Below the pieces are notes generated by a model. It was given only the letters and a program-made list of their open reading frames with translations. It made no database searches and had not been told where the DNA came from. From contig NZ_QLSV01000011.1 of assembly GCF_003268815.1 (NCBI RefSeq), forward strand, positions 62,001-126,000: a DNA stretch of 64,000 nucleotides, written 5' to 3'. The translations under genes were made by a program, and so were the position numbers. Shown here in pieces: positions 42,455 through 51,402 of this stretch. Numbering within the stretch: the stretch's first letter is position 1; each line of letters begins with the position of its first letter. This DNA is from Flavobacterium lacus. Lineage in GTDB: Bacteria; Bacteroidota; Bacteroidia; Flavobacteriales; Flavobacteriaceae.

Positions 42455-43390
42455 TTACTTTATAGGAAGAAAAATTTCAGCCATCATACATCGGGCACTT
42501 CCTCCTCCACACGCTTCGATGGTATCTAAATTGGCATGCAAAATTTCGCAATGTTGTTCAATTTTATGAATTTGTGCTTTCGTTAAACTTTGGTAAGCCG
42601 AATTGCTCATGACTAAGTAGCGTTTATCGTCTTTCCCTTTGACTTGCAGCATGTTCCCGGCAAAATTATTCACTTGATCTTCGGTTACTAAAATGATATC
42701 TTTTCCATCGGCTTTCAAATTGTCTAATACCATTTTGCGTTCTTGTTTGTCATCGATGCAATCGGCACAAATAACAGCAAAAGTCTCAGCTATACACATC
42801 ATGACGTTCGTATGATACATGTGTTTACGTTCCCCATTCACGGTTTGATAGGCTTCAAAAATGACCGGAGCCACGTCAAAATCTTCGCAAAATTCGATGA
42901 ACAATTCCTCATCCGCTCGCGGTGAAAGAGCACAATAAGCTTTACTGTTATCGCGGTCTAAAACAATACTGCCCGTTCCTTCCAAAAAGAAACCGTCTTC
43001 TTCAGCAGAAGTATAATCCATGATTTCATTGATAACAAAACCGTTGTCTTCCAAAATATCCAAAATATCTTCCCGACGTTCCGCTCTGCGGTTTTCTGCA
43101 AACATAGGATACAACGTCACATCGCCATTCTCATGAAACGAAATCCAGTTGTTAGGGAAAATACTGTCCGGTGTGTCGGGATCGAGAGTATCATCTACGA
43201 CAATTACGTTCACGCCAACTTTTTGCAATTTTTCTACAAATACATCAAACTCTTGCTGAGCTTTGGCATTTACAGTGGCAGGAGTTGTATTGTCTAATAC
43301 TTTTTGGTAATAATTATTCACTGCCGTTTGCTCGTTCATTCTGAAGGCAACGGGACGGATCATGAGGATGGAGTTGGTGGTTTGGTTCAT
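42455..43390 (-). CDS. ctlX: Arginine deiminase-superfamily hydrolase CtlX
   Basis: 311 residues, guanidino-group-modifying enzyme fold. Recognisable strings are MIRPVAFRMNEQT, FPNNWISFHENGDVTLYPM, the acid-containing FLEGTGSIVLDR, the His of KHMYHTNVMM, and the C-terminal Cys of CGGGSARCMMAE as likely nucleophile. NCBI-style naming for this group is citrulline utilization hydrolase CtlX; the exact substrate is not certain. It shares a superfamily with the amidinotransferase at 44093-45007. Monocistronic, with a strong terminator. Confidence 0.85.
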   Translation of the reverse strand: MNQTTNSILMIRPVAFRMNEQTAVNNYYQKVLDNTTPATVNAKAQQEFDVFVEKLQKVGVNVIVVDDTLDPDTPDSIFPNNWISFHENGDVTLYPMFAENRRAERREDILDILEDNGFVINEIMDYTSAEEDGFFLEGTGSIVLDRDNSKAYCALSPRADEELFIEFCEDFDVAPVIFEAYQTVNGERKHMYHTNVMMCIAETFAVICADCIDDKQERKMVLDNLKADGKDIILVTEDQVNNFAGNMLQVKGKDDKRYLVMSNSAYQSLTKAQIHKIEQHCEILHANLDTIEACGGGSARCMMAEIFLPIK

Positions 43391-43535
43391 TTTGATGTGG
43401 TAATGGGTAATTAATGGGCAATGGTTGAATACTTCATCATTCTTTATTCTACATTCATCGGTTCGTTATTTTCAAATTTATAGATCAAATCCTCTATTCT
43501 TTTTATTTTAAATAGATTATCATCGTCTTTTCAAA

Positions 43536-43850
43536 TCACAACCATTTTGCTTCTTCACAGTGATTGTTGAGAATATTTGTAATTAAATAATTTGAACCTT
43601 TTTGTTCAAAAAAAATATACCAAGTTGTTCGAGAATTAGAATTGTAAAAGATGTAATTGCTCCCGAAGTTATTTAACGGTATAGGTGTTTTTTTGGATGG
43701 AAAATCTTTGATATTTTGAAAAATAAAATCGTAAATATCTGTTACATAAATTTCAGCACTTTCAATAAAGCCAAAATATTCTTTTTTGTATAAAATTTCG
43801 ATTAAATCGTCCAAATAATTTAACGCTTCATCAGAAATTACAACATTCAT
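43536..43850 (-). CDS. RelE/ParE-family toxin
   Basis: 104 residues from ATG 43850, compact alpha/beta protein with the ParE-like order: N-terminal VVISDEALNYLDDLIEILY helix, the middle FIFQNIKDFPSKKTP, and C-terminal strands TTWYIFFEQKGSNYLITNIL. Members cut mRNA on ribosomes or poison gyrase; which applies is not clear. The ATG overlaps the antitoxin stop by four bases (ATGA). A TTG nine bases earlier is in frame but less likely. It sits between two metabolic genes of the same superfamily. Confidence 0.75.
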   Translation of the reverse strand: MNVVISDEALNYLDDLIEILYKKEYFGFIESAEIYVTDIYDFIFQNIKDFPSKKTPIPLNNFGSNYIFYNSNSRTTWYIFFEQKGSNYLITNILNNHCEEAKWL

Positions 43851-44041
43851 TTTGACCAATATTTTCGAATTTTTTCTATCGAACGTTTCTTCGCTTCTTC
43901 TAAAGGAATTCCTTTTTTAAATTCTTCATCAAAATTAAACGTTGCTTTTTGCTTTATCATAGCCAATTCATGCAACATTTTTTCGTCATTTAAATTAGAA
44001 ATCCAATCGATAAGTTCTTTTTTTGAGGTTGCAGTTCCCAT
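43847..44041 (-). CDS. Putative antitoxin, 64 aa
   Basis: 64 residues, highly charged. The N-terminal half (SKKELIDWISNLNDEKMLHELAMIK) is predicted helical and the C-terminal half (EFKKGIPLEEAKKRSIEKIRKYWSK) a basic helix likely to thread over the toxin. No known DNA-binding fold can be named. Its position just upstream, overlapping the ParE-like toxin by ATGA, is the main evidence for the antitoxin role. A TATATTTG box and a small palindrome lie upstream, consistent with autoregulation. Confidence 0.65.
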   Translation of the reverse strand: MGTATSKKELIDWISNLNDEKMLHELAMIKQKATFNFDEEFKKGIPLEEAKKRSIEKIRKYWSK

Positions 44042-44047
44042 AAAACA

Positions 44048-44069
44048 ATATTTTCGAATATCAAATATA
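44048..44069 (-). promoter_or_regulatory. Promoter and possible operator of the toxin-antitoxin pair
   Basis: TATATTTG on the minus strand (44062-44069) followed by the inverted repeat ATATT-TTCG-AATAT (44048-44061), a position suited to autorepression by the antitoxin. Confidence 0.5.
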
Positions 44070-44092
44070 ACAATTATTTCAATAAATTTATA

Positions 44093-45007
44093 CTATTCAC
44101 GAATCAAAGGCAAAGTCGAACATCGCAATAATCCTTCTTGTTTGGCAATTTCTGCATACGGAATTTCTTCTACGGTAAATCCGTTTTCGCGAAGCCAGTT
44201 GTTTAAGCGGGTGAAATTCTTTTCAGAAACCACCACATCGGGTGCGATGGAAAACACGTTGGAATTCATGTGGTACATTTCGTCTCGTGTGATGTGAAAT
44301 AAATTTTCTTTCCCGAAAAGGTTCACTAAAAACATATAATCGGCTTCTTCACGAAAACCACTTTTGTAGATAATTCCTTTGTTTGTTCCAACGGGTTGGA
44401 AACAACAATCGAGGTGCAACGCATTGTCTCGGGCTTCAATTTTAGATTTGACTAAATCGAAATCTTTTACTTTTTTGTATGGAAATAATTGTTTGATGTA
44501 TTCCACACCTTGCCAATTGGTTCGTGCGGTGATGTAATCTTTGTAATCAGATCCTTTGTAGGTGCCGATGAAAATATAATCGTTCCACAACATGACATCG
44601 CCACCTTCAATATGGACTTCCTCCGGTGGACGAACGACTTTTTTTGGGTCAATGTGATCAATCACGTATTGAATGGCATCGAGTTCTTTTTCTCTGTCGG
44701 GAAGAATGTTAGCTTTGATAAAAATATCATCAATCACAAAACCGATATCGCGACTAAAAATTTGGTTATAATTTTGGATAATATCCGGTCTGAAAACTTC
44801 TACGTCGTATTTTTTAAATACTTGGTTAAACGCTTCCATTTCGGTAATCATGTCGGATTCTATGGGATAGGTGCCGGCTAAAATGTGTTCAAGTGATTTT
44901 GGGTCATAGGCTTCGTCGGCAGTGGGTGTTGGTCCGTTGCTTACCGCAGTTCCTAAGACCACGGCCCTTAATCGGGAAGTTTCGTTTTGAATATGTAATG
45001 GTAGCAT
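44093..45007 (-). CDS. Amidinotransferase / DDAH-like guanidino enzyme
   Basis: 304 residues from ATG 45007. Pentein fold; motifs EVHIEGGDVMLWNDYIFIG (acidic residues), ALHLDCCFQPVG (His and Cys) and a C-terminal LLRCSTLPLIRE with the likely catalytic Cys. Related to dimethylarginine dimethylaminohydrolase and glycine amidinotransferase; it probably acts on a guanidino compound in arginine or citrulline metabolism together with ctlX. An in-frame TTG start at 45031 is rejected because it falls inside the TATCTTTG promoter box. The leader is only about 16-20 bases. Confidence 0.8.
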   Translation of the reverse strand: MLPLHIQNETSRLRAVVLGTAVSNGPTPTADEAYDPKSLEHILAGTYPIESDMITEMEAFNQVFKKYDVEVFRPDIIQNYNQIFSRDIGFVIDDIFIKANILPDREKELDAIQYVIDHIDPKKVVRPPEEVHIEGGDVMLWNDYIFIGTYKGSDYKDYITARTNWQGVEYIKQLFPYKKVKDFDLVKSKIEARDNALHLDCCFQPVGTNKGIIYKSGFREEADYMFLVNLFGKENLFHITRDEMYHMNSNVFSIAPDVVVSEKNFTRLNNWLRENGFTVEEIPYAEIAKQEGLLRCSTLPLIRE

Positions 45008-45028
45008 AACGTTGCTTTTGGCTTTTGA

Positions 45029-45036
45029 CAAAGATA
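45029..45036 (-). promoter_or_regulatory. -7 element of the amidinotransferase gene
   Basis: TATCTTTG on the minus strand. It directly abuts the T-run of the terminator at 45037-45065, so termination of the peptidase gene and initiation of this gene occur within a few bases. Confidence 0.65.
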
Positions 45037-45065
45037 AAAAAAGCTCCTTGATAAAAGGAGCCTTT
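45037..45065 (-). terminator. Terminator of the C25 peptidase gene
   Basis: GCTCCTT (45043-45049) and AAGGAGC (45055-45061) pair, with a T-run on the minus strand. The whole 29-bp segment is repeated exactly at 47711-47739. Confidence 0.85.
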
Positions 45066-45090
45066 TGGTGTTTCTATTGTAAAATTATCA

Positions 45091-47328
45091 TTATTTCACC
45101 ACTATTTTTTGATTTTTCTGAAAATCTCCGTTTTGAATTGATAAAACATAAATACCGGACAGAAGATTTTGTACCGGAATACTGTAATCTGAATCAAGTG
45201 AAACATTGTCATAATTCGCTAACATTCTGCCATTTAAATCAAATAATTTCACTGAAGCAAATCCTAAGTCAGTACGATTACTTTTAATATTGATAACATC
45301 CTTGGCAGGGTTTGGATAAATTACAAATCCATTTTCGAAATCGGAAATAGATAGAGCCTCATTTACTGTAATTTCACCACGATAGGGTGTCATATTAGGT
45401 TTGGTAAGCGTTACTTTCAACACTTCTTCTGAAGTTAACGATGCCAAATCAATTTGTATTTCATTGTTAACCATTGTTCCATTATACAAAATCACGTTGT
45501 TTTGGGTAAGGGTTACATTGGCATCAGCAACATTGCTTCCTACAGAAATTACACCACCATTAATTGAAACCTCCTCTGGATGAACGGCCGTAATTGCTTG
45601 CGAAATCTGATTGCGGAACACAACCGACGGATCACCAAAAAACACCCAGGTTTGCATTACTTCAATCGCCGTATTACTTTGGTCATAGGCTTCCAACATA
45701 CTTAATTGACCATTGTAGAACAAACCGCCCAAGGTTGTCATCCGCGTATTTTCATTACTTTGAATGATTAATTCTGTCATTTCGTCTTGGGTTTGCATCG
45801 GTTCTGCCCAAGCCATGAGAATGGACGAACCACAACTGGCGATGGCTCCGGTGATGTCGCTCCCTTGTTTGGCACACAAAAACGATTCACACAGAGAAGT
45901 ATTTGATACAAAAGTCCCGTTATTACAAGCAACTGAAACTACGAACGGATATTTTCCTGAATTAGTTAACTGATCCACAGCACTGTTGGTGAAATCGCCG
46001 GTACTCACTCCTTCCGTCCAACCATGACCGGTATAATTCATCAAACCGGTTCCTTGATTAAGAGCATTTACAATCATTGTAGAAGATGGATTTCCGGGAC
46101 TATCGCCTTCACCTTGTGAACCTTCATAGAATTCATGAACGGTATTGTATCCAAACGCTTGTAATTTAGTTTTAATATTGCGAAGATGTTGCCAATCGGC
46201 TTCACCATCATCACCATAACCGTATCCTTCATTAGAACCAATTCCGATAGCATTCGTCATCCAATCTCCCGGTAAAGGACTGATTTCATATTCTAAGGTT
46301 CGGTTAACCATGGTGAGTACTTGGGCTAAATTGCCTGAAAATCGTCCGACAAATAATTCAGGATAAAAATCAGCACCCTCTAACTGTCCGTAAAATGAGT
46401 CGCTGTATAAATTTTCTTCACCGTTGAATCCATAATTATGGGAAGGCAATTGTTCGTGGTCACCAATTAATAAAACATAAACCAAATCAGGATTAGCTTC
46501 GTATTGAGCTTGTATGAGACCTTTAATATCAAAAGAAGAAACTACACCCGGTTGAGTTAACTCAATCACAGTAGTGGCAATTCCTTTTTCTTTTTTCCAA
46601 TTGGCTAGTGATTCAACGACATTGCGATAAGTTGGAGGGCACACAATTAAAAGTTGTCCTTGCTCTTGCATGCTCTGGTATTGCAAGGAATTAGCGTAAT
46701 GATTTCGATAAAACGGAGCAAAAACCTCATCGCTTTTCGGAGCTAAAACCGAACGTTCATTCAGTCCGATTTCGTTGGGTTGATGAATAATTTTAGCTGT
46801 TATATTGCGATAGACACGCAACGTTTTGGTGACAGGATTGTATTGAAAAGGATAAAACGATACGGTTACCCCACGTGTTTGTCTAAGAATATAGGGATTT
46901 CCCAGTTGAGCTAAACTACCCGGAAAGAAAGCATCTTGATTAAATACGTCCCCTTTTGTGTAGGGAATAGTCTCGGGATTAACGTTTCTTTTTAAACTTC
47001 CTTTGGAAGGTAGAATCTCCACATTGGTAAACTCCTCAAAACTATCGTAACTAATTTCTACTGAAAAAGCTCCTGTATCGGGCACTTGCAATGACTCTGA
47101 AAACATTGGTAAGGCCGGAGCCTCTTTTTGTAACATCAATATGCTTTTGAGAGCAGAAAAGTCTTCATAGTTTTGTCCCCCTACCGTTTTTTGTTGACTG
47201 GTATAAGCCGGCAAACGCAAGGTTAATTCTAACGGTTCGTTTGCTAAATTTTTTACTTCAAACGTTTGGGCGGAGCAGAAAAAAATACTGCTCAAAAGCA
47301 TTGCGAATAATACGTAATTTTTTTTCAT
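45091..47328 (-). CDS. Gingipain-like C25 peptidase, T9SS cargo
   Basis: 745 residues. Signal peptide at 1-20 (FFCSAQ); propeptide-like region to about 205; peptidase C25 domain (about 220-570) with catalytic His435 (NYTGHGW) and Cys468 (VSVACNNG), the order found in gingipains; beta-sandwich region (580-660); type A T9SS sorting domain (about 665-745, FVIYPNPAKDVINI). It should be a secreted or surface cysteine protease cleaving after basic residues, or a PorU-like sortase relative, but the sorting domain argues for a cargo rather than PorU. It lies at the left end of the gltA island and has its own promoter. Confidence 0.88.
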   Translation of the reverse strand: MKKNYVLFAMLLSSIFFCSAQTFEVKNLANEPLELTLRLPAYTSQQKTVGGQNYEDFSALKSILMLQKEAPALPMFSESLQVPDTGAFSVEISYDSFEEFTNVEILPSKGSLKRNVNPETIPYTKGDVFNQDAFFPGSLAQLGNPYILRQTRGVTVSFYPFQYNPVTKTLRVYRNITAKIIHQPNEIGLNERSVLAPKSDEVFAPFYRNHYANSLQYQSMQEQGQLLIVCPPTYRNVVESLANWKKEKGIATTVIELTQPGVVSSFDIKGLIQAQYEANPDLVYVLLIGDHEQLPSHNYGFNGEENLYSDSFYGQLEGADFYPELFVGRFSGNLAQVLTMVNRTLEYEISPLPGDWMTNAIGIGSNEGYGYGDDGEADWQHLRNIKTKLQAFGYNTVHEFYEGSQGEGDSPGNPSSTMIVNALNQGTGLMNYTGHGWTEGVSTGDFTNSAVDQLTNSGKYPFVVSVACNNGTFVSNTSLCESFLCAKQGSDITGAIASCGSSILMAWAEPMQTQDEMTELIIQSNENTRMTTLGGLFYNGQLSMLEAYDQSNTAIEVMQTWVFFGDPSVVFRNQISQAITAVHPEEVSINGGVISVGSNVADANVTLTQNNVILYNGTMVNNEIQIDLASLTSEEVLKVTLTKPNMTPYRGEITVNEALSISDFENGFVIYPNPAKDVINIKSNRTDLGFASVKLFDLNGRMLANYDNVSLDSDYSIPVQNLLSGIYVLSIQNGDFQKNQKIVVK

Positions 47329-47366
47329 CTATTTTAAAAACTGAATGGTTCATTTTAAAGCACTTA

Positions 47367-47374
47367 CAAATATA
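47367..47374 (-). promoter_or_regulatory. -7 element of the C25 peptidase gene
   Basis: TATATTTG on the minus strand, about 38 bp before the ATG. Confidence 0.6.
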
Positions 47375-47424
47375 TTTAAAAGAATGATACGTTTGACGTG
47401 GATTGGTGATTTAATAAAAAGTAA

Positions 47425-47448
47425 AAAGCCTTCGGTGAGGAAGGCTTT
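47425..47448 (-). terminator. Terminator following gltA fragment 2
   Basis: AAAGCCTTC and GAAGGCTTT pair around a 6-nt loop. It lies just beyond the stop of the gltA fragment, as a genuine gltA terminator would, which suggests the fragment came with its own 3' flank. Confidence 0.75.
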
Positions 47449-47470
47449 ATTATCATTCAATTAAAAATAT

Positions 47471-47640
47471 TTATCTTTTCTCCACGGGAACAAAATCGCG
47501 TAACGGAGAACCTACATACACTTGTCTTGGTCTTCCGATTGGTTCTTTGTTCACTCGCATTTCTTTCCATTGAGCAATCCAGCCCGGTAAACGGCCGATG
47601 GCAAACATTACGGTGAACATTTCGGTTGGAATACCTAACG
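47471..47640 (-). pseudogene. Citrate synthase 3'-end fragment 2 (about 57 codons)
   Basis: Read leftward it encodes the last 56 residues or so of citrate synthase, from [19 protein letters not shown] to VPVEKR and a TAA stop, in frame and without interruption. Against the intact gltA end (57769-57938) the DNA differs at about 21 of 170 positions but only two residues change, so it is a diverged allele under past selection rather than a fresh copy. Homology stops abruptly at 47640, followed by GTTAATACTTTAAAAGTAA, a sequence resembling the leader of the head-repeat genes. It has no start and is not a functional gene. Confidence 0.9.
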
Positions 47641-47710
47641 TTAATACTTTAAAAGTAAACTTTTATTTTAATCTTTAAGTGGTTCATAATTGTTGCTTTT
47701 TGTTTTCTAT

Positions 47711-47739
47711 AAAAAAGCTCCTTGATAAAAGGAGCCTTT
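47711..47739 (-). terminator. Terminator of the second 3CS protein gene
   Basis: GCTCCTT (47717-47723) and AAGGAGC (47729-47735). Identical over 29 bp to the terminator at 45037-45065. Confidence 0.85.
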
Positions 47740-47759
47740 GTAATATTTTAATAATGTAA

Positions 47760-49112
47760 TTATTTTTTAATAAACTTTTCTGAGTAAATTTGACCATTTC
47801 CAATTACTGTACTAACTATATATACTCCTTTAGCATAATTAGAAATATCAATTTCATAATAGTCCTTTTCATTTGAATTATCTTGGTGTAATGTTTTTCC
47901 GTCTAGAGAAACAATGGTTAAGTTATTTGCATACATATCAATCAAAGATATTTTTAAAATATCATTTTGTGAATAAAGTTTTAAAATCGAAGGTTTGGTT
48001 AAATTAACAAAAGCTTCATTTTCAGCAATTACCTCTTTTTCAATTGGTTTAGTATTTCTGTATGTAAAATCCTCTGAACATCCTTGAGGATAAGCTGCAA
48101 ATTGAGACCCAAATAACGCCTCGAAACCTGGAGTTAACTCCACAAAATTTTCAGCATGATAAACTACTCCATTTTGGAAAACATTGTCACCAATTCCTAT
48201 AATATTTGAGGCTATAATAAAATCTGATCTTTCAAGATGTCTAACCGCTAAAGGATTTGTTAAAAATACAAAAGGAGAAAGATTTGTAACATCTTCGTTT
48301 GGTGATGATAAAATAGCATTAGGCAAACAACAATCAACAACAGTAACAGTCATACTAATTGGACATTGAATTGGTTGACCAGCATTAGGCGTAAAAGTAT
48401 AGGTTAGATCTCCAATAGTATTAGTATTGATAAAACTTGGACTCCAAGTTCCAACAATATTATTTCCAACAACAGGAAATAATGGTGGAGTACTACTTAA
48501 ACATATTGTATTTGTATCATTAATAGATGGTGAAAGTAAAACTTGCATTGAATATCCTAAATATGCATGAGTTAACCCACCTGTTGTTTGATAATTTATT
48601 CTGAATGAAGATACTGGTGAGTCAGAGCAAAACCATGAAGCAGGAGAATTAAAATTTTCCATTGTTGCCTGTGCTCCACCCAAAAAAACATTAGTATTAA
48701 TTCCGTTGGGAGCAGGATTATTTGTAAAATTTATACCATTGAAAAAGAAAGAATCATTCCACCAATTTTGCCTATCAATGTCATGCATATTATATCTCGT
48801 TACATATACTGGTTGAGAAAAATTAAAAACCAAATCTCTTGAGTTACCATCATTATTAGGTCCAAAAGTGCCAAACACTTGATTAGTTTCACTAACTACT
48901 AAATTTTGTGTATCACCAGGAGAATTAAACTCTATTGGGTTGTTCCCATTTACACCAGCTAATTGAATACCATCTACATTTATTGTTTGACCTCCAATTA
49001 TTACAGAGCCTGATATTTGAGTTCCAGTTTGTACCGGATTCCAAGTAACATATTGCTGGGAATAACTTTTTGAAATACACAAAAATATCATTATTAAATA
49101 TAAGTTCTTCAT
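47760..49112 (-). CDS. T9SS protein with 3-coathanger stack domain, copy 2
   Basis: 450 residues. Signal peptide at 1-19 (KSYSQ). A beta-sandwich region (20-200), then an Ig-like segment (200-260), then the 3-coathanger stack-type motif at about 290-345 (DFIIASNIIGIGDNVF, VVYHAENFVELTPGFEA, FAAYPQGC), then a type A T9SS sorting domain (about 370-450). It is secreted; function unknown. It lies 26 bp after the head-repeat gene at 49139-50677 and is its partner. Its homologue in the other cassette is at 54210-55943; only the stack and sorting regions are clearly alike. Confidence 0.8.
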   Translation of the reverse strand: MKNLYLIMIFLCISKSYSQQYVTWNPVQTGTQISGSVIIGGQTINVDGIQLAGVNGNNPIEFNSPGDTQNLVVSETNQVFGTFGPNNDGNSRDLVFNFSQPVYVTRYNMHDIDRQNWWNDSFFFNGINFTNNPAPNGINTNVFLGGAQATMENFNSPASWFCSDSPVSSFRINYQTTGGLTHAYLGYSMQVLLSPSINDTNTICLSSTPPLFPVVGNNIVGTWSPSFINTNTIGDLTYTFTPNAGQPIQCPISMTVTVVDCCLPNAILSSPNEDVTNLSPFVFLTNPLAVRHLERSDFIIASNIIGIGDNVFQNGVVYHAENFVELTPGFEALFGSQFAAYPQGCSEDFTYRNTKPIEKEVIAENEAFVNLTKPSILKLYSQNDILKISLIDMYANNLTIVSLDGKTLHQDNSNEKDYYEIDISNYAKGVYIVSTVIGNGQIYSEKFIKK

Positions 49113-49138
49113 AATTAAAAATTTAAGTTAAACTTACA

Positions 49139-50677
49139 TTATTTTTTATCCATTAAAACTTTTACTAAAGCTTTCAACTCTTCAATCTCTTTATTTTGTT
49201 GAATAACGTATAGAGTTAACTCCTCAATTTTACCCATTTGTTTGGCTTGCATTTCGCCTAAATCTAGACCGTTTTCAACTAGTTCTTGAGCAGATTCAAT
49301 ACCGGGTAAATGTTTGTTTTCTTTAATGTAAGCTTCAACATCTTTTAGAGATTGTAATTTATAATCATCTGCGAAAACGTAATCGGCCCAGTTTGTATCA
49401 GGATTTCTTAATGCTACTTTCACTTTTTCGGTTAAAATTCCTCCTTCAACGTATAATTTATAGTTTCCAGTTGTTGTTGGATAACTTGGAGTGTCTCCAA
49501 TATATATTTTACCGTGTGTTGGACTATTTGATGTGTTAAAATGTAAATTGAAATCTGCCATATCCATGGTTCTATCAGCGGTTAATGTTCCATTATGTGT
49601 GTATATATTTTCATAATCAGAACTAATTGTATAATTTGTTCCTGTGAGATTTACAGAAATATTATCTCCAGCTGTTATAGTATTTCCAATACCTCCTCCT
49701 GTGCCAACTTGATCTTGTACAAGAATAACATCTCCATTTGCATTTACTGACAATACTTTACCATTACCTAGAATAGCAGTACTAGCACTATTTATCATTC
49801 TAAAACGAAGACCGGCAGTATTAGCCACACCTCCTCCACCAATTTCAAGACGGTTTACGGGAGAAATATTATTTCCTAAACCGATACCTGTGTAGCCATC
49901 TTCATTTATGTAAATTCTATGAAATCCACCAGATGCTACAATAACTCTATTACTAAATGTTGTATTTGCAGGTAAACCAACACTTCCAATAAATACATTA
50001 CCACTTCCACTTACAAGATTATTTCCAGAATTCATGCCTAAGGCTAAATTGTTACTTCCTCCAACTAAACTAAACAATGCTCTATATCCAATTGTATTAT
50101 TATTGTTTCCTGAATTTATATTATGTAAAGTTTGAAATCCAATGGTATTATTATATTCTCCTGAATTTAAATTTAATGATGCTTGGTATCCTAAAACAGT
50201 ATTACCTGAGCCTGAAACTAAATAATTTAAAGATTGTGAACCCATTGCAATATTATTATTTCCAAAAGATTCAAAATCAGATGATGGTGGATTATTATTA
50301 GTTCCAACTCCACTTAAAGCTCTTAACCCAATAGCAATATTATTGCTACCAGTTTTATTGTATGATAAACTTTTAAATCCCAACGCAATATTATTAATAC
50401 CGCTAATACATTCAAACATCGATTGTCTTCCAATAGCAATATTATGATTTCCACTAGTGCTTTTTTGTAGAGCTTGACTACCAATAGCAGTATTGTTATC
50501 TCCAACACTATTACTATTCAAAGCAGAATTTCCTATAGCCGTATTCTGTGAACCTGCATTAATTGGATGAGCATTTTGACCAAGTGTTGTATTAGTGTTT
50601 GAAAGTTGTGCAAACCCAATAAATTGTCCAAACAAAATGCAAATAACACCAGCTACTAATAATTTAATTTTTTTCAT
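49139..50677 (-). CDS. YadA-like head-repeat protein, copy 2
   Basis: 512 residues. Signal peptide at 1-23 (GFAQ). Residues 28-240 are about a dozen 14-to-16-residue left-handed beta-roll repeats of YadA-head type (NNTAIGxxAL, NNIALGxKSL). A central segment follows (NRLEIGGGG...AGLRFRMIN, NANGDVIL), then a conserved C-terminal block (NWADYVFADDYKL, KHLPGIESAQELVENGLDL, IEELTLYVIQQNKEIEELKAL) ending in a coiled coil. No T9SS sorting domain and no YadA membrane anchor. The C-terminal block is found in many Bacteroidota tail-fibre-like surface proteins and may act as a trimerising chaperone. Pairs with the 3CS gene downstream. Confidence 0.82.
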   Translation of the reverse strand: MKKIKLLVAGVICILFGQFIGFAQLSNTNTTLGQNAHPINAGSQNTAIGNSALNSNSVGDNNTAIGSQALQKSTSGNHNIAIGRQSMFECISGINNIALGFKSLSYNKTGSNNIAIGLRALSGVGTNNNPPSSDFESFGNNNIAMGSQSLNYLVSGSGNTVLGYQASLNLNSGEYNNTIGFQTLHNINSGNNNNTIGYRALFSLVGGSNNLALGMNSGNNLVSGSGNVFIGSVGLPANTTFSNRVIVASGGFHRIYINEDGYTGIGLGNNISPVNRLEIGGGGVANTAGLRFRMINSASTAILGNGKVLSVNANGDVILVQDQVGTGGGIGNTITAGDNISVNLTGTNYTISSDYENIYTHNGTLTADRTMDMADFNLHFNTSNSPTHGKIYIGDTPSYPTTTGNYKLYVEGGILTEKVKVALRNPDTNWADYVFADDYKLQSLKDVEAYIKENKHLPGIESAQELVENGLDLGEMQAKQMGKIEELTLYVIQQNKEIEELKALVKVLMDKK

Positions 50678-50820
50678 AATATATTGATTTAAAAGTTAAT
50701 AATTAAAAGTAAGAAATATTTTAACTTAAACCTTTAACGAAACATTAAATATTTATTAACAAAAAAAGCCTTACTATATGTAAGGCTAATCAACTTATTA
50801 ACAATATTTTATATAACTTA
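50678..50820. repeat. Copy of the gltA 3' flank (duplicate of 57629-57771)
   Basis: About 143 bp, differing at roughly four positions from the region between the intact gltA and its head-repeat gene. It includes the same terminator hairpin and the same leader before the head-repeat ATG. This shows the second cassette carries the gltA-adjacent flank with it. Confidence 0.9.
50767..50787 (-). terminator. Terminator copy following gltA fragment 1
   Basis: AGCCTTAC and GTAAGGCT pair around TATAT, with a T-run on the minus strand. Identical to the intact gltA terminator at 57718-57738. Confidence 0.85.
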
Positions 50821-50860
50821 TCTCTTCTCCACCGGAACAAAAGCTCTCAAAGGACAACCA
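50818..50860 (-). pseudogene. Citrate synthase 3'-end fragment 1 (about 13 codons)
   Basis: Leftward it reads GCPLRAFVPVEKR and a TAA stop, matching the end of citrate synthase (GSPLRAFVPVEKR). A one-base deletion further upstream shifts the frame, and the similarity fades after about 45 bp into unrelated AT-rich sequence. Downstream it is joined to a near-exact copy of the gltA terminator region. Non-functional remnant. Confidence 0.85.
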
Positions 50861-50928
50861 CATAAACTTGATAAAGTATAAAAATGTTAATTCTTAATTT
50901 TTAATAGTTTGATTAAACTATTTTTTAC

Positions 50929-51402
50929 TTAATCTACTTGTTTTGTTAAACTTACATTGTAATAAAAAAGAAGAATCCGCTTAGCTTGAATTTTAGTATA
51001 CAATTTAAACCCTGCTTTTTCAATCCCACGTATTGAACTTAAATTATCAGAATTAACAATGATAAAAACTTCATTATCTTCTTTTAAAACCTCATTAGCA
51101 ATATAATTAATTACATACGGGTAAATGGATTTTCCTTTATATTTAGGTATTGTGACACAATCTCCTATAGTTGGTCCTTTTCTATGAATTAATTTGAGAA
51201 TATTTAATTTTTTAAACAGAAAACTTTTGTGAATGCAAATCGAATCAACCGTAATTGAATATTTTGTTTTATTAGCATCTATTATTTGTTTATCAATTTG
51301 ATAATCTAGGGAAGGAAAAGAAGTTACGAAATCAGGTGTCATGTAATAAATTAAGACATCAATTTTTTTAACTTTTAAATAGGGTTTGATCTTTTTAATC
51401 AT
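50929..51402 (-). CDS. GNAT-like acetyltransferase
   Basis: 157 residues. The GNAT pattern is visible in GDCVTIPKYKGKSIYPYVINYIANEVL (motif A, with the acetyl-CoA loop diverged to KYKGKSIY) and the later SDNLSSIRGIEKAGFKLY (motif B). N-terminal half poorly conserved. Its ATG overlaps the stop of the FemAB-like gene by one base (TAATG), so it is the third gene of a translationally coupled operon. Probably modifies an amino sugar or an envelope component, by context. Very AT-rich codon use. Confidence 0.75.
   Translation of the reverse strand: MIKKIKPYLKVKKIDVLIYYMTPDFVTSFPSLDYQIDKQIIDANKTKYSITVDSICIHKSFLFKKLNILKLIHRKGPTIGDCVTIPKYKGKSIYPYVINYIANEVLKEDNEVFIIVNSDNLSSIRGIEKAGFKLYTKIQAKRILLFYYNVSLTKQVD

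Noticed and set aside
47471..47640. A separate small gene at the citrate synthase fragment
   Set aside because: The frame has no start codon and begins in the middle of the citrate synthase fold; it is a gene remnant.
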